Shown one piece after another: positions 36,071 through 47,094 of a stretch of DNA of 64,000 bases. The DNA is taken from the NCBI GenBank assembly GCA_024195265.1, contig JAJLRJ010000006.1, positions 17,505,641 to 17,569,640 on the forward strand. Reading direction: 5' to 3'. Position 1 is the stretch's first letter; each line of letters starts with the position of its first letter. The notes under the pieces were generated by a model. That model was not told the origin of the DNA and searched no databases. It saw only the letters and a list, made by a program, of their open reading frames with translations. The translations under genes were made by a program, and so were the position numbers. The DNA is from Dendrophyllia cribrosa (taxonomy: Eukaryota; Cnidaria; Anthozoa; Scleractinia; Dendrophylliidae).

Positions 36071-36361
36071 TGTTGTTTTGCTCTGTCTGTAAAGGATATC
36101 TGTGTCAGTTGTGTTTTGTTTTGAAGTGAGTCGGAATAGAGCGGGCAAGTATGGGCCGGTCTATTGTTTCGAAATGTGTGCGGAAGGTAATTATGTACAT
36201 ATCAATGATTTACCTAGGCACTATCCCTAGTCATTTATTAACACAAAAGGTATAGGCAGTTGATTATACATATTAATAAGTTACCTATACGAAACTACGT
36301 CATCACCTAGGCACCTAGGCCGTAACGAGGTTAAATCCATACTTAACCTACTACTAATGAG

Positions 36362-36540
36362 CCTCCTCCGTAGAAATGTGCCTCCTCCGTAGAAATGTGC
36401 CTCCTCCGTAGAAATGAGCCTCCTCCGTAGAAATGTGCCTCCTCCGTAGAAATATAAAGCCTCCTCCGTAGAAATCCGCCTCCTCCGTAGAAATGAGCCT
36501 CCTCCGTAGGAATGTGCCTCCTCTGTAGAAATGAGCGTTA
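36362..36540. repeat. 19-bp minisatellite, left-arm continuation
   Basis: About nine units of CCTCCGTAGAAATGNGCCT. Same orientation as the block at 32870-33108, of which it is the continuation beyond the inserted foldback element. Confidence 0.85.
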
Positions 36541-38124
36541 ATAATAATGACAGGCCAAACGCGACCCCTATTGGTCGATATGTTGTATCTATGACCTTCA
36601 CATCATAGTTTAGCTCTTACGAGTATGTCTTTTAAAGACTTTCCCTTTCTGTAGGAGATTATATCACAGGACGAAATAACGACTTTAAGTAAAAGTAAAG
36701 GTTCATTAAAGAAAACTTAAAGAACAATTTCGACTATCTTTAAGAGCCAGTGACTGTAAATATCGAGAATCACTGGACAGGCTCCCAAAATCGAAAATCC
36801 TGATAATTTGCCAAAAAGTTACTTTTGGGGAGCTATGTTCAAAAATATTATTGGAACTTTCTAGGAATTTATAATTTTCGAGAAAAAGGGGAAAAACGAA
36901 AACACCGGATTTTGCCTAATTAATTATGCAAAAATCACAGTTAAATTGACCAATTTTAGTACGCTTGTGCTGAAACAAGGTGCAACGCTAGAAAACGGGG
37001 ATACGTTTTTTCTTTAGTATAAATCATCTACTTTCTAGACATTGTCCTTTTCAAAGTTTTGCAGCGATTTAGAAAGTTTCACGGTTTCTTTAAAATATGC
37101 CATCTCAAGCATTTTTTGAAAAGGCAAAAATTGAGCAACTTCAGTGGCACGAAATCCATCTTGGTATGTCCGATATCAAATCAAAATATATACAAGGATA
37201 AAGTTCGGCCCTTATACTGAAACAATATGAAATAAAAAATCTGGGCAATTCAGATTCGTGTTGACAAAACGAAAACTCCCCGACGCGCTGTTGTCAAATT
37301 TGCACAAATTAGCAAAATTGTAAATACCATAAGACTATACGTTCTGAGGAAATACGATAGACTGCCGAATCGACCCATGAAAATATGCCTTATCTATTCT
37401 TAGATGGTTTATTTGTTTTATCATAGCAGTTATCTATATCATTTTCGGCTTTGAGATATCTCAAATATAGAGGAAATCGGTAAAATTAGCCGCTTATTAT
37501 TAAATAGTTGTCGGAGTTGGGAGGCAAACGCCATGAAGCGGCGTAGCTGTTAAGTCAAGTACATTTTTTAATTGCAGTTTCTTCATAAAATGTTAATTCT
37601 CCTTTGGAAAAAAAATATTTTTTCTTCAAATATATTCTTAAAGGGGTTGTTTAGCGAGTACTAAAAGACTATTAAACAATGTTTACTAAACTCTAACCGG
37701 AAGTCATTCTAGTACACTTAACTGGCAAAGTCACGCAACATCGCGACCACGGTTTGTTTTCAAACGTGGAGATGTTCAAATGTTTTCATGTTAAGAGCTG
37801 TGGATAGTTTTCTCATAACCTGATCACAAATATAAACAATTAACCTCCAAATTATCTATGTTTATCACCTCTTATAACTACACGGGCAACTGACACGGCA
37901 CAGTGACTACTAATTGATCTATTTCGCGCTGCAAAATGACTGTGATACAGTCATTTTGGTCACTATAGCGACCACTATGGCGACCTCAGAAGCCCTTATA
38001 ATAATTATATGAAATACATTTTCAAATAATAATTATATGAAATACATTTATTGTGACCATTGCTACTATGCAAACTCTATTTGCATTGGCAATTAATACC
38101 CTGGGGATTATGCAAATGAGACTA

Positions 38125-38393
38125 CAGCTGTTTCGAGAAAGGTTGTCGGAAAAAAGGGCAAACGTGCACGCGATAATCCCGAAAATTAATTTGGGATATG
38201 ATCACTGAATGTTAATAAGTCAAATTAATACATCAAATCCGCGATGCCTCGTCCATACAGCGACGATCTTAGATGGTTGGCCATATGGATAAAGGAGTTT
38301 TTTGGATAAAGCGTTGATAACTACCCACAATATCTTTCGGGTTGTCGCGTGCACTTTTACGCTTTTTTCCGACAACCTTTCTCGAAACAGCTG
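38125..38393 (+). mobile_element. Tc1/mariner-type MITE with transposase N-terminus, copy 1
   Basis: TIR CAGCTGTTTCGAGAAAGG and inward, with TA on both sides (38123-38124, 38394-38395). Inside, from 38243, ATG opens MPRPYSDDLRW-AIWIKEFFG, resembling the start of the helix-turn-helix of IS630/Tc1-mariner transposases. The rest of the transposase is deleted. Confidence 0.75.
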
Positions 38394-39221
38394 TATAAAA
38401 GAAGTTACATGTGCTCCACCCCATCACTCGACTCGAGGCCGCAAAAGTGAAGAGCTTGGCAACCCACCCTCCCACCCGATCTAGAAAGCCGGGCTTGATC
38501 CTCTCAGCTCCCATTCTCGCCTGGTCTTGGGCATGTCCGTTTATTTTTTATTAAAGAAATAAAAAACGGGCCGAGTGCATTGTTTTGTTATACGGAATTT
38601 TTAGGAACACGAGACGAAAATCCGAGTTATAGTAAAGTTAAGGAAACCCTTAACACGGTATAATTAGGTTCAACTCCAACAGTTCCAAGGCTTGTTTTAT
38701 CAGCGAAAAGAAAAGTCATGTGTTACTACTCACCTGCACGTGCAAGTAATAATTTTCTTTCGTCGTTGACGCTTTCAACGTTCGTCAAGATATTGTAACC
38801 CTTCAAAAGTGAGGTGTTACATCCCGATTACAGTCTTTTAAATCGACTAACTCGACCGCTTTTTTTTTTCGGAGCTTGCACCACAAGAGAAGCAAAACTC
38901 AAAAAAGACATTCTTATTCCTAGTTGTTTACAAGTTGAAACCTCCCGCACAGGGTACCGTACACCTTAGTCTTTGGAAAATAGAACACCCAACTTGCAAT
39001 AGCTTTCTGTATACGTGACCTGGTCTCCGGGCGCGGTCTGTTCAAAGGCTGGTTTATTATGCTGGCTTTCCAGCCGATATTTCGACGAAATGTCTTTCGG
39101 GGAAGATGATAAAATAAAATAAAAATAAATGCTGATACTATCAATGGTCACAATAAATGTATGTTATATTATACATTGTTGGGGCTTCTAAGGTCGCCAT
39201 AGTTATAATTAGTATATACTG

Positions 39222-39376
39222 AAACAGTGGATAGCATTGTTGGCGCGCTCTGATTGGCTACTGAAACTCGGAATAGCAAGTGCTATTCACCTCCCAGCAA
39301 TTTGCGCGCGAAAATTGTAATCGACAACACGAATCTGAATTGCCCAGATTTTTTATTTCATATTGTTTCAGTATAA
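39222..39376. mobile_element. MITE (TATACTGAAACAGTG family), short copy
   Basis: Same start and internal text as 22944-23050 (ACAGTGGATAGCATTGTTGG, CTATTCACCTCCCAGCAA), ending at TTTCAGTATA. Confidence 0.7.
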
Positions 39377-40095
39377 GGGCCGAACTTTATCCTTGTATAT
39401 ATTTTGATTTGATATCGGACATACCAAGATGGATTTCGTGCCACTGAAGTTGTTCAATTTTTGCCTTTTCACAAAACGCTTGAGATGGCATTTTTTAAAG
39501 AAACCGTGAAACTTTCTAAATCACTGCAAAACTTTGAAAAGGACAATGTCTAGAAAGTAGATGATTTATACTAAAGAAAAAACGTATCCCCGGTTTCTAG
39601 CGTTGCACTTTGTTTCAGCACAAGCGTACTGAAGTTGGTCAATTTAACTGTGATTTTTGCATAATTAATTAAGCAAAATCCGGTGTTTTCGTTTTTCCCC
39701 TTTTTCTCGAAAATTATAAATTTCTAGAAAGTTCCAATAATATTTTTGAACATAGCTCCCCAAAAGTAACTTCTTGGCAAATTATCAGGATTTTCGATTT
39801 TGGGAGCCTGTCCAGTGATTCTCGATATTTACAGTCACTGGCTCTTAAGTGCACCGTAAATTACTTAAATAAGCCTATACTTGACAAAGCAAGTAATGAA
39901 CAATTTAAGTTGCCTTTAAGTTGTTGAAAATTGAATTAAAGATAACTTAAATGTTCTTACTTACTTTAATACATTTAAGAGTATTTACGTCTCAACTTAA
40001 AGATTTTCGATACCTTTACGTAACATTTAATTTTGTCTTAAAGGTTAGTAAATTAATTATTTCGTCCTGTGAATTAAGTGAGGTTCCTTGCATTC

Positions 40096-40665
40096 TTTCA
40101 ATAATGGTTGCTTTTCTATAATATACATTTGTTCATTAAAATGGTTTTTAAATTATTATTATAAATTAAATCTTGCCATCCTCCAGGGGTCAAGAAAGGA
40201 TTTATCAAGGGCGAAGCCCTAAGGTTACTTAGAACTAACTCCTCAAAGACAACTTTTGAGGAAAATATAAGCCTCTTCAAACAAAGACTTCATACAAGGG
40301 GTTACCCAGATAACCTCACAGATAAAACGCTCTCAGAAGTTAATCATCACGAAAGAATGTCGACTTTGAAAACAAAATCGAAAACAAACAAAAGAATATT
40401 ACCGTTTGTAACAGAATACCGCCCTTCTGTGCGTAATTTAAAAAACATTTTTAATGAACAAATGGTATACACCTAATTCAATAAAGGTTGCTTTGGTCAT
40501 TGGTAATTGGGCATTGGGAAGCTATTGTTTGGTGTTCACTCAAGCAAAGCATTGCATTGTGTTCCGTATGCCCAAATGCCAATGCCCAATTAGCAATGAC
40601 CAGTTGTCAAAGCAACCTTTATTGAATTAGGTATATTATAGAAAGGCAACCATTATTGAAAGAAA
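40096..40665 (+). mobile_element. Penelope-like fragment with inverted ends
   Basis: Outer inverted repeat CTTTCAATAATGGTTGC near 40096 and GCAACCATTATTGAAAG near 40650. From about 40195 to 40465 a single frame reads FIKGEALRLLRTNSSKTTF... to NKRILPFVTEYRPSVRNLK, typical of the region after the reverse transcriptase in Penelope-like elements. Nested at 40465-40635 is a palindrome (CCTAATTCAATAAAGGTTGC and complement). Decayed. Confidence 0.75.
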
Positions 40666-40815
40666 TATTCAAGGAGCTTCACATAATCTCCTACAGAAAG
40701 GGAAATTCTTTAAAAGACATACTCGTAAGAGCTAAACTATGATGTGAAGGTCATAGATACAACATATCGACCAATAGGAGTCGTGTTTGGCCTGTCATTA
40801 TTATTAACGCTCATT

Positions 40816-41335
40816 TCTACGGAGGAGGCACATTTCTACGGAGGAGGCTCATTTCTACGGAGGAGGCGGATTTCTACGGAGGAGGCGCATTTCTACGGAG
40901 GAGGCCTATTTCTACGGAGGAGGATGATTTCTACGGAGGAGGCTTATTTCTACGGAGGAGGATGATTTCTACGAAGGAGGCTTATTTCTACGGAGGAGGC
41001 TCATTTCTACGGAGGAGGCTCATTTCTACGGAGGAGGCACACTTCTACGGAGGAGGCACATTTCTACGGAGGAGCCTCATTTCTACGGAGGAGGCTTATT
41101 TCTACGGTGGAGGCTTATTTCTACGGAGGAGGTTTATTTCTACGGAGGAGGCTCATTTCTACGGAGGAGGCACATTTCTACGGAGGAGGCTCATTTCTCA
41201 GTACGGAGGAGGCCCATTTCTACGGAAGAGACTCGTTTCTACGGAGGAGGATGATTTCTACGGAGGAGGCTCATTTCTACGGAGGAGGCTAATTTCTACC
41301 GAGGAGGCTCAATTCTATGCAACAGGCTTATACCT
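40816..41335. repeat. 19-bp minisatellite, right arm
   Basis: About 27 units of ATTTCTACGGAGGAGGCTC with point changes. The unit is not a multiple of three and has no stop in any plus-strand frame, so it yields long spurious frames repeating a 19-residue peptide. Confidence 0.9.
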
Positions 41336-41624
41336 GTATGGAAAACAAGTACCATTGCTTAGAGGAGGCGAGTTTTTATACAGAGACGGCTTTGTTTTAC
41401 AGTGTGTAGCAGTGGCACTAATGGGCCACCGTAGCCACCGTAATATTCCTCCAAAAACGCTTGACTTGCAGAGTTACGCAGCCTCAAATGCAGTCTTAAC
41501 CACTGTTTAGAAATGTAAAACCTGACTCGAGTAGCAAACCGCGAAAAAATGCAGGGAAAAACGATTTTGCAAACCGTTAAACACAACAAAAGTGTTTACT
41601 GTAGCTGACGTAACATCGCCCGTG

Positions 41625-42130
41625 TAGCCGCGCGCGAAAAACAAAGTCTCGCTTTGGTTTCAAAATTGCAAAGATCCGGAATGTTACGCGACTTCGTGCC
41701 CGCGAAACATTCCGCTAGCCCTGAGCATAAAAAATGACGGGCATTGTTCTATGAGTATGGAGCTCCGCGAGCTGGCCTTCGGTCCGCGAGAGCTCCGCTA
41801 TTTGTGGAATTGGGCTTTGTTTCTTACATAATGACTTTAGAGAAAACAAAGCGTATTTGTTAGTTATATCCTCAATATGCGCGCGAAAAACAAAGACTCG
41901 CTTTGGTTTCAAAATTGCTAAGATCTCGGTTGTTGCGCGACGCCGTACGCGCATGTTGCGCGAAGAACACGCCCGCAAGCTAGCCCTGCGACGCCCTCGC
42001 GAGCTAACCCTGCCCGAGTTCGCGCCCGCGAAACATTCCGCTAGCCATGACCATAAAAAATGACGGGCATGGTTCTACTATGAGTATGGAGCTCCGCGAG
42101 ACGGCCTTTGGCCCGCGAGGACTCCGCCAT
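41625..42130 (+). repeat. direct duplication of a GC-rich 250-bp unit
   Basis: Unit 1 (about 41628-41812) and unit 2 (about 41878-42128) share GCGCGCGAAAAACAAAG, CTCGCTTTGGTTTCAAAATT, CCCGCGAAACATTCCGCTAG, AAAAAATGACGGGCAT and ATGAGTATGGAGCTCCGCGA. The second is longer, with extra CG-rich text. Function unknown. Confidence 0.75.
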
Positions 42131-42470
42131 AATTCTCAATAAGGTGTCCGAGGTGGTGTAGATGGATGTTATCTAAAGCTAACCCAAGAATCGTGGATTA
42201 TTTTGTCATCCAACACATGAGGAGAACTTATTTTCGGAGATTTATTTCCAGCAATTAACAGCTATATATTTATTTTTTTTAATCTGAAACCAGTGTTCAA
42301 GTTGAATAGACATTTCACAGGACAAATCCACGATTCTTGGATAATTTTGGCAGCCTTGTCAAGGTTTTCTCCACGACGCCATTTTGAAAGTAGAGAAGGC
42401 CCTGGGGACTAGGTTGCAACTTTATGTAGTCGCGGGGGAGGGGATGTAGTGGTTTGCACATCAGACTTAA

Positions 42471-42825
42471 AGATGAATTACAGTCCGTACTGCGCAATCT
42501 CAGCTCGGCAATGTTTGTGACACTCACAAACAAAGAACGTTTACTAGCGAAAATAAAAATTACGGCACAAACTTACCTTTTCCTTCATTATTAACGTCAG
42601 ATGTCCTTGCCAAACAATAATAACAAGTAAAAGAACCGCAAAGTTTTCCCAAACCGACGTTTCAGCTCATCGAGCATTCGTAAACACAACGGTTGTAATG
42701 GCGGACTGACGGTTTATTCCCATTTACTCCATGTATGCTATTACCGAAGTGTAACATATCAACAAATTCAAAACAAAAAATGAAAACAAACCCCGAGATT
42801 GCGCAGTACGGACTGTAATTCAGCT
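42471..42825. mobile_element. TTAA-bounded MITE
   Basis: 355 bp, TIR AGATGAATTACAGTCCGTAC continuing to about 36 bp, with TTAA at 42467-42470 and 42826-42829. No coding frame. Confidence 0.8.
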
Positions 42826-43259
42826 TTAAGCAACGATGACGGTAACGCTAGGGAAAACGTCACTTTAAAAAAGGATTCGCCCTCGTTTAAACTAATTTGC
42901 AATTGTTCCAATTTGTTGAGTTTGTCTAATGTGACAGGAGCTGAATTCGTAGGGACGCCTTTCCAGTTTAAATAGAGAAAGAGAAATTGACCGTCGTATG
43001 TTCACGTTCTCCACTAAAACCTATAAATTGATAATTTGACGTTGTTGATTTGCACTGAAAGGCGAAGAAATTTACCAAAATCAGTAAAACGCACGTGCAG
43101 AGGCCTAATTGCTTTGGGCTTTTGGCCATTCTCGCTTCCGTCGCAGTCGTGGGGTTGCTTTAGCTCCCTGGTCTCTGCTTCCGTGTTGTTTCTGTCAACA
43201 CATTGTTTCTCTACAAACATTTGTAGAAATTTCTACCTGCAAACCGTTAGGGAAACATA

Positions 43260-43345
43260 GCAAAATGTTTTGGATAACCTTCCCATAGACTAGCATAACC
43301 TTCCTTGGATAACCTTGGATAACCTTCCCATAGACTAGCATCCTA
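43260..43345. repeat. short tandem duplication
   Basis: GGATAACCTTCCCATAGACTAGCAT occurs twice, with shorter partial copies of GGATAACCTT between. Confidence 0.7.
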
Positions 43346-43666
43346 TTCAGGGTGAAAAGTAATACTCCCGGTTGCTTCTTGCTGCAGAATTGATCGGATG
43401 AAGCACAGGCAGCAGTGAGTCACCCAGCTTGTAAAGTCCATTGAATTTGAAACAGATTGAACCTAATTACTTTACAACTGTACCTGACAAAATCCTGGGA
43501 GGAGATTAAACCTTGCAATGGACTAGCATCCTATCCAGATCAGTGAGGTAGTAATGCTCCTAGTTACTTTGTGCTACAAAAACCAGAGCTGCGTATGCCA
43601 ACAATAATGAGAATTGAACACGGATTTTGCGTTACCTTTTACGTCGCACATCTCACTCATAGATTC

Positions 43667-44520
43667 CTGGCGAGTTAGGCCATATTCGCCGTTCGGCGGT
43701 GGCATAGGAGATTGGGTCAAGTTTTGTGTCGCAAAGTATCTGTTTTGGGGGACGCCATTTGCTTGAATTTCTCGTAGCTTTGAGTTTTGGTTGTTGTAAA
43801 ATGGAAAAATTTAACTGTTGTGTTCCAGGATGCACAAATAACTGGAGGAACTCGCCAGATATAAAGTGTCACACGTTGCCGAGTGATGCAAAAGCGAGGC
43901 GTTTGTATAAAAAAATCATATGCAACGAAAATTTGAAGGTGGATGCACAACACACTGGGATTTGTGGATATCACTTCCCTGGGGGAGAAAGAATGTACAG
44001 AACTCAACTTCTTTTGATATTTCCTTGGACTGTAACTCCTCAAAAGCGACGAGTTACAGAGAAGAGTCCCCTAAAACAGCCCTATGATGCTTTGCGAGAC
44101 GTATCTTGACCCAATCTCCCGCGGAACGGCGAATAAAGGTTCTTATAATTCAACACATTGATACACTGCCCAAATATAGTCAAAAAGTTATCGATATACG
44201 CTATGTCTACATGACGTATATTCAACGATGGAGGTAAATTTCGCATTTTGACAAGAGAATGCAAAAATGACGGACCGGCCTCGATATTTTTTCTTCAAAC
44301 TGTGCTTTGTTATCAATGTGTTGAATTAAAAACTGTTATTGCGCTCAGCTTGCGTGCTATCGCCTAACTTTAGCCGACTCGGCCTTCGGCCTCGTCGGCT
44401 AAGAATTAGGCGATGTCACGCGCGCTTTCGCGCTATAATAGTTAAATGTATGTTTACCTCACATTACGCTTTCGACATTGCTGAATCACATAAACTAAGT
44501 ATATGACCTAACTCGCCACG
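43667..44520. mobile_element. inverted-repeat unit containing a THAP ORF
   Basis: Two nested inverted repeats surround the THAP frame. The outer one is GGCGAGTTAGG-CATAT (43669) with its complement ATATGACCTAACTCGCC (about 44500). The inner one is GGAGATTGGGTCAAG (43711) with CTTGACCCAATCTCC (about 44106), plus CGCCG-ACGGCGAAT outside it. Further palindromes (TTCAACACATTGATA near 44150/44310; ATCGCCTAA/TTAGGCGAT near 44370-44410) fill the right side. THAP is the DNA-binding domain of P-element transposases, so this could be a P-type non-autonomous element or a captured exon. Confidence 0.55.
43801..44109 (+). CDS. THAP-type zinc finger ORF, single exon
   Basis: 103 codons from ATG at 43801 to TGA at 44109. 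The N-terminal half fits a C2CH THAP finger: CCVPGCTNNW, a basic/aromatic middle, then ICGYHF. It lacks the usual central Trp and AVPTIF box (LLLIFPW in that place), so DNA binding is uncertain. The C-terminus is short and basic. It sits inside nested inverted repeats and has no other transposase part. Confidence 0.6.
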   Translation: MEKFNCCVPGCTNNWRNSPDIKCHTLPSDAKARRLYKKIICNENLKVDAQHTGICGYHFPGGERMYRTQLLLIFPWTVTPQKRRVTEKSPLKQPYDALRDVS

Positions 44521-44650
44521 AGTCTCTCGTAGAGTCAGTGGTTAGAGCATCCGACCGGTGTGCTCAGGCTAGATTCCTGTCGGGGACTCAGATTTTTTTC
44601 TTTGTCCCAACTCGCGACATGATAAACCTTACATCTTTCTCGTTTCACTA
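44517..44650 (+). repeat. tRNA-derived SINE
   Basis: GAGTCTCTCGTAGAGTCAGTGGTTAGAGC resembles a tRNA D-arm region, shown here by its A-box-like AGTCAGTGGTTAGAG; a B-box-like TAGATTCCTGTCGG follows, then a T-rich stretch and TTTGTCCCAACTCGCGACA. Box spacing fits a SINE head. No intact cloverleaf. Confidence 0.6.
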
Positions 44651-44939
44651 CCGAGCTGACATATACCATCTTTCTTTATTTATCAAGAAAGGAATACTTT
44701 ATTAAAATACTCCCCTCGGGGCTTTTCAGTATCAAATTACAATAACACCTCTTTTAAAAAAAAATAACTGTAAAACTACTGATATGATAAACTATTAAAA
44801 CTACTGATAAAATTCTAATTTCAATATTAATATTCATACAGTTAAAACTCGTCAAAGAGAAGGGCCTGGAGTTAATTTCTTTTTAAAGTTTTCTACGCTT
44901 TCACAGTTCCTCGACTCCTACGGCATAGAATTCCATGCT

Positions 44940-45135
44940 GTTACAGCTCTATAGTGAAAGGTGTGAAGTCAAGATGACTGGATATTGGCCAATTTCGTTT
45001 TAATTTTTCTCGTTTTTATGAACCGAGAAAAGGACGAGGTCCCAAAAAAAGAACAAAAAAAAAACAGGCCAACATCCAACCATGTTGACCGAATACGCTT
45101 GGTCAATAAAGGATTTATTATATGGCCAAAAGACT
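44940..45135. repeat. palindromic interspersed repeat
   Basis: GTCAAGATGACTGGATATTGGCC pairs imperfectly with GGCCAACATCCAACCATGTTGAC around a Lys-codon-rich centre. Open frames on both strands over it (to 45495) are not convincing genes. Confidence 0.55.
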
Positions 45136-45826
45136 CGAGCGGGCAAGATTCTCCTTCAATTGCAGCATAATTGCGATGATCACATTCTCTTTCTCTCAAG
45201 ATACTATTATCTTGATCGTTTGGATGGCCAATCAGAGCTTAATCGTTTTTGCAAAAATTTTAGGAACGACTCGATGGATTTTTTTAAAACGTTCACCACG
45301 CATGCTCACCGATATGCAAAATATTATCTGAAAATTTTATTGACATCGATTCACTGCAACGCCTTTAAATTTAAAGATGAAGAACCTGCCGAAAAGTTTG
45401 CGTTACAAATTCACTTTTTTAGGTTATGCTTTATAATGATTTCAAATCAATGTCCACTGGCAATAAACACAGGGCAACAAGTGGCGTTGCTATAGTAACC
45501 GCTGTTGCTTGGAAACTAGTGAAACATAAAACTTTGATCACATTTCATAAACTTGGTGATGTATGAAAGTAATCGAAGCATGTCTTCCCTGCGAAATTTT
45601 GATTTCAAAACGTATACCCCATGGGACATTGGACAGCCAGGCCCACGATACATTTTATTGATTGACAAAGAAATACATTATGTACAATATTACAATAAAT
45701 CTAAACGCACCAGAGCCGGACACGTAAACGCCCCCAAAAACAACTACTGGTAAAAAATGGGGACCGTGTACCCCCGACCTATGCAGTGGTGCTACCTTTA
45801 GGGTTTCAAGGTGTCTTAACTAATAC

Positions 45827-46255
45827 CCCATTCACACCAACGCTTAAACATGTTTAAATGTTTTAAAAAGTTGACACTGGCTAAAAATGTTGTGTTGGAC
45901 GTTTCGGCAACTACTGTTGCCTTCTTCAGCAGAAGATAAAATGCAAATGTCTAACGGCGTCCTGATGGTATACGATATATGCAAATATTAAATATTTTTA
46001 GCCAGTGTCAACTTTTTAATATTTCTTTTTAACATGTTTAAATGTTGTTTAGTTTAAAACAGGTTTAGAAATATACCTGCTAACCTCCCGTAATATTTGG
46101 AGTGAAATCTTTACTAAAAGAAACTTTACTGACTTTTATTGCCATTCCAGGTAGTTTGAGTCATATACATTTAAAAACTTTCAGAATAGAGCCTAAAAAC
46201 GCAGTTAAACTAAACAACATTTAAACATGTTTAACCGTTGGTGTGAATGGAGCTT
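45827..46255. mobile_element. MITE with a nested insertion
   Basis: TIR CATTCACACCAACG-TTAAAC with AACATGTTTAAATGTT on both sides. Inside, 45863-46020 is a second inverted-repeat unit (AAAAAGTTGACACTGGCTAA and complement) carrying a hammerhead-like motif on the minus strand (45932-45898). Confidence 0.65.
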
Positions 46256-46670
46256 AAGAAAGTTAAGCGACTAAAAACTGAAATGCGCCTAACAGTTGAT
46301 AATAAGTCTTAAGGTACTACAATAAAAAACAAAGGCGCGACTTAACTTGCCAAAAATGTTTACTTGTTGGGTTAGGAATTGGCACGGCGAGGCTGACCAC
46401 AAATCTATTAACGGACTCTTTTTCAAACATGCGAACCGTAAGGCCCCTCGCACTGTACTGGTACCCGGTTCTCTGTACCATGTGGGAAAATATTAATTCA
46501 TGCAAATCAGCACTGCCGCGACTGACTTCTGCACAGAGTTTTGAATCTACCCAACTCAAAAACTGAAAAACCCCGCGAAACTGTCCGAATCAGTGCCGCG
46601 TTAAAATCTAATGACTACCCTTCAAAAACTATTGCTGATGTCATAAGAAAGAAATCGTCGCCTCCATTAA

Positions 46671-47081
46671 AGGGTACCTCCACTATTATAACAAATTGAC
46701 GTAAAATTGTTGGAAATAATGTTTAAATTTCAATTATGTTAATAACAAGTGGAAATATAATTTTAGTGTACACAAAAATTGGATATGAATATTGCCTATT
46801 TTACCCTTTTAAATTTCCCGCGCGCCGCTATTTTGAATATTTATGACATCACATGGTTGCCCAATTGCTCCAAACAAAAGGACGTCGATTCTTAACGCAA
46901 TAGCGGCAACCAAATGACGTCACAAAAATTCAAAATGGCGGCGCGCGGGAATTTTAAAAGCAAAAAAAAGGCGATATTCATATCCATTCATTTCCTTCCT
47001 ATTTGTTATTAAAAAAAATCGAAATTTAGACTTTATTTTCAACAATTTAACGTCAACTTATTATCACAATGGAGGTTCCCT
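46671..47081. mobile_element. TTAA-bounded MITE, family A, copy 2
   Basis: About 411 bp, TIR AGGGTACCTCCA on the left and TGGAGGTTCCCT on the right, TTAA at 46667-46670 and 47082-47085. It shares the internal plan of the copy at 18784-19238 (TTAATAACAAGTG, TTGGATATGAATAT, AAAATTCAAAATGGC). Confidence 0.8.
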
Positions 47082-47094
47082 TTAACACCATCAC

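Larger units (their letters stand above)
33109..36355. mobile_element. 3.25-kb foldback element carrying two tRNA-His genes
   Basis: Ends AGTAGTAGGTTAAGTATGG and its complement, flanked by AATGAG at 33103-33108 and 36356-36361 (the flank is itself a tandem repeat, so the duplication is not fully independent). The arms, about 33109-34564 and 34675-36355, are near-identical inverted copies around a spacer of about 110 bp. They differ mainly by a GAGGAG expansion in the right arm (about 300 bp against about 80 bp) and a 28-bp insertion at about 35462-35490. Each arm holds one tRNA-His gene and a TGGGGTCGATG-type minisatellite. Confidence 0.75.
32793..41433. repeat. 8.6-kb nested hairpin (foldback) complex
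   Basis: The termini are inverted (TACGGTGGCCCATTAGTGCC at 32793, complement ending at 41433). The left arm is 32793-33108 plus 36356-37290; the right arm is 39325-41433. Both arms contain the same 19-bp minisatellite in opposite orientation, then shared sequence (about 36540-36690 with 40675-40810 and 40045-40065), then a conserved inner stem (36749-37290 with 39325-39846). The left arm is split by a 3.25-kb foldback element (33109-36355) and the right arm by a Penelope-containing insert (about 40096-40665). The loop, 37290-39325, holds a Tc1/mariner-type MITE and a TATACTGAAACAGTG MITE. No gene for mobility is visible. Confidence 0.75.

Noticed and set aside
40816..41335. CRISPR-like array
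   Set aside because: Units are directly adjacent tandem copies without spacers, in an animal genome.
40744..41510. 182-codon repetitive protein
   Set aside because: It is produced by a 19-bp tandem repeat that has no stops in any forward frame; the mirror array on the other arm gives the same on the opposite strand.
44985..45495. Overlapping 61-137 codon frames
   Set aside because: They overlie a palindromic repeat in several frames and show no domain.
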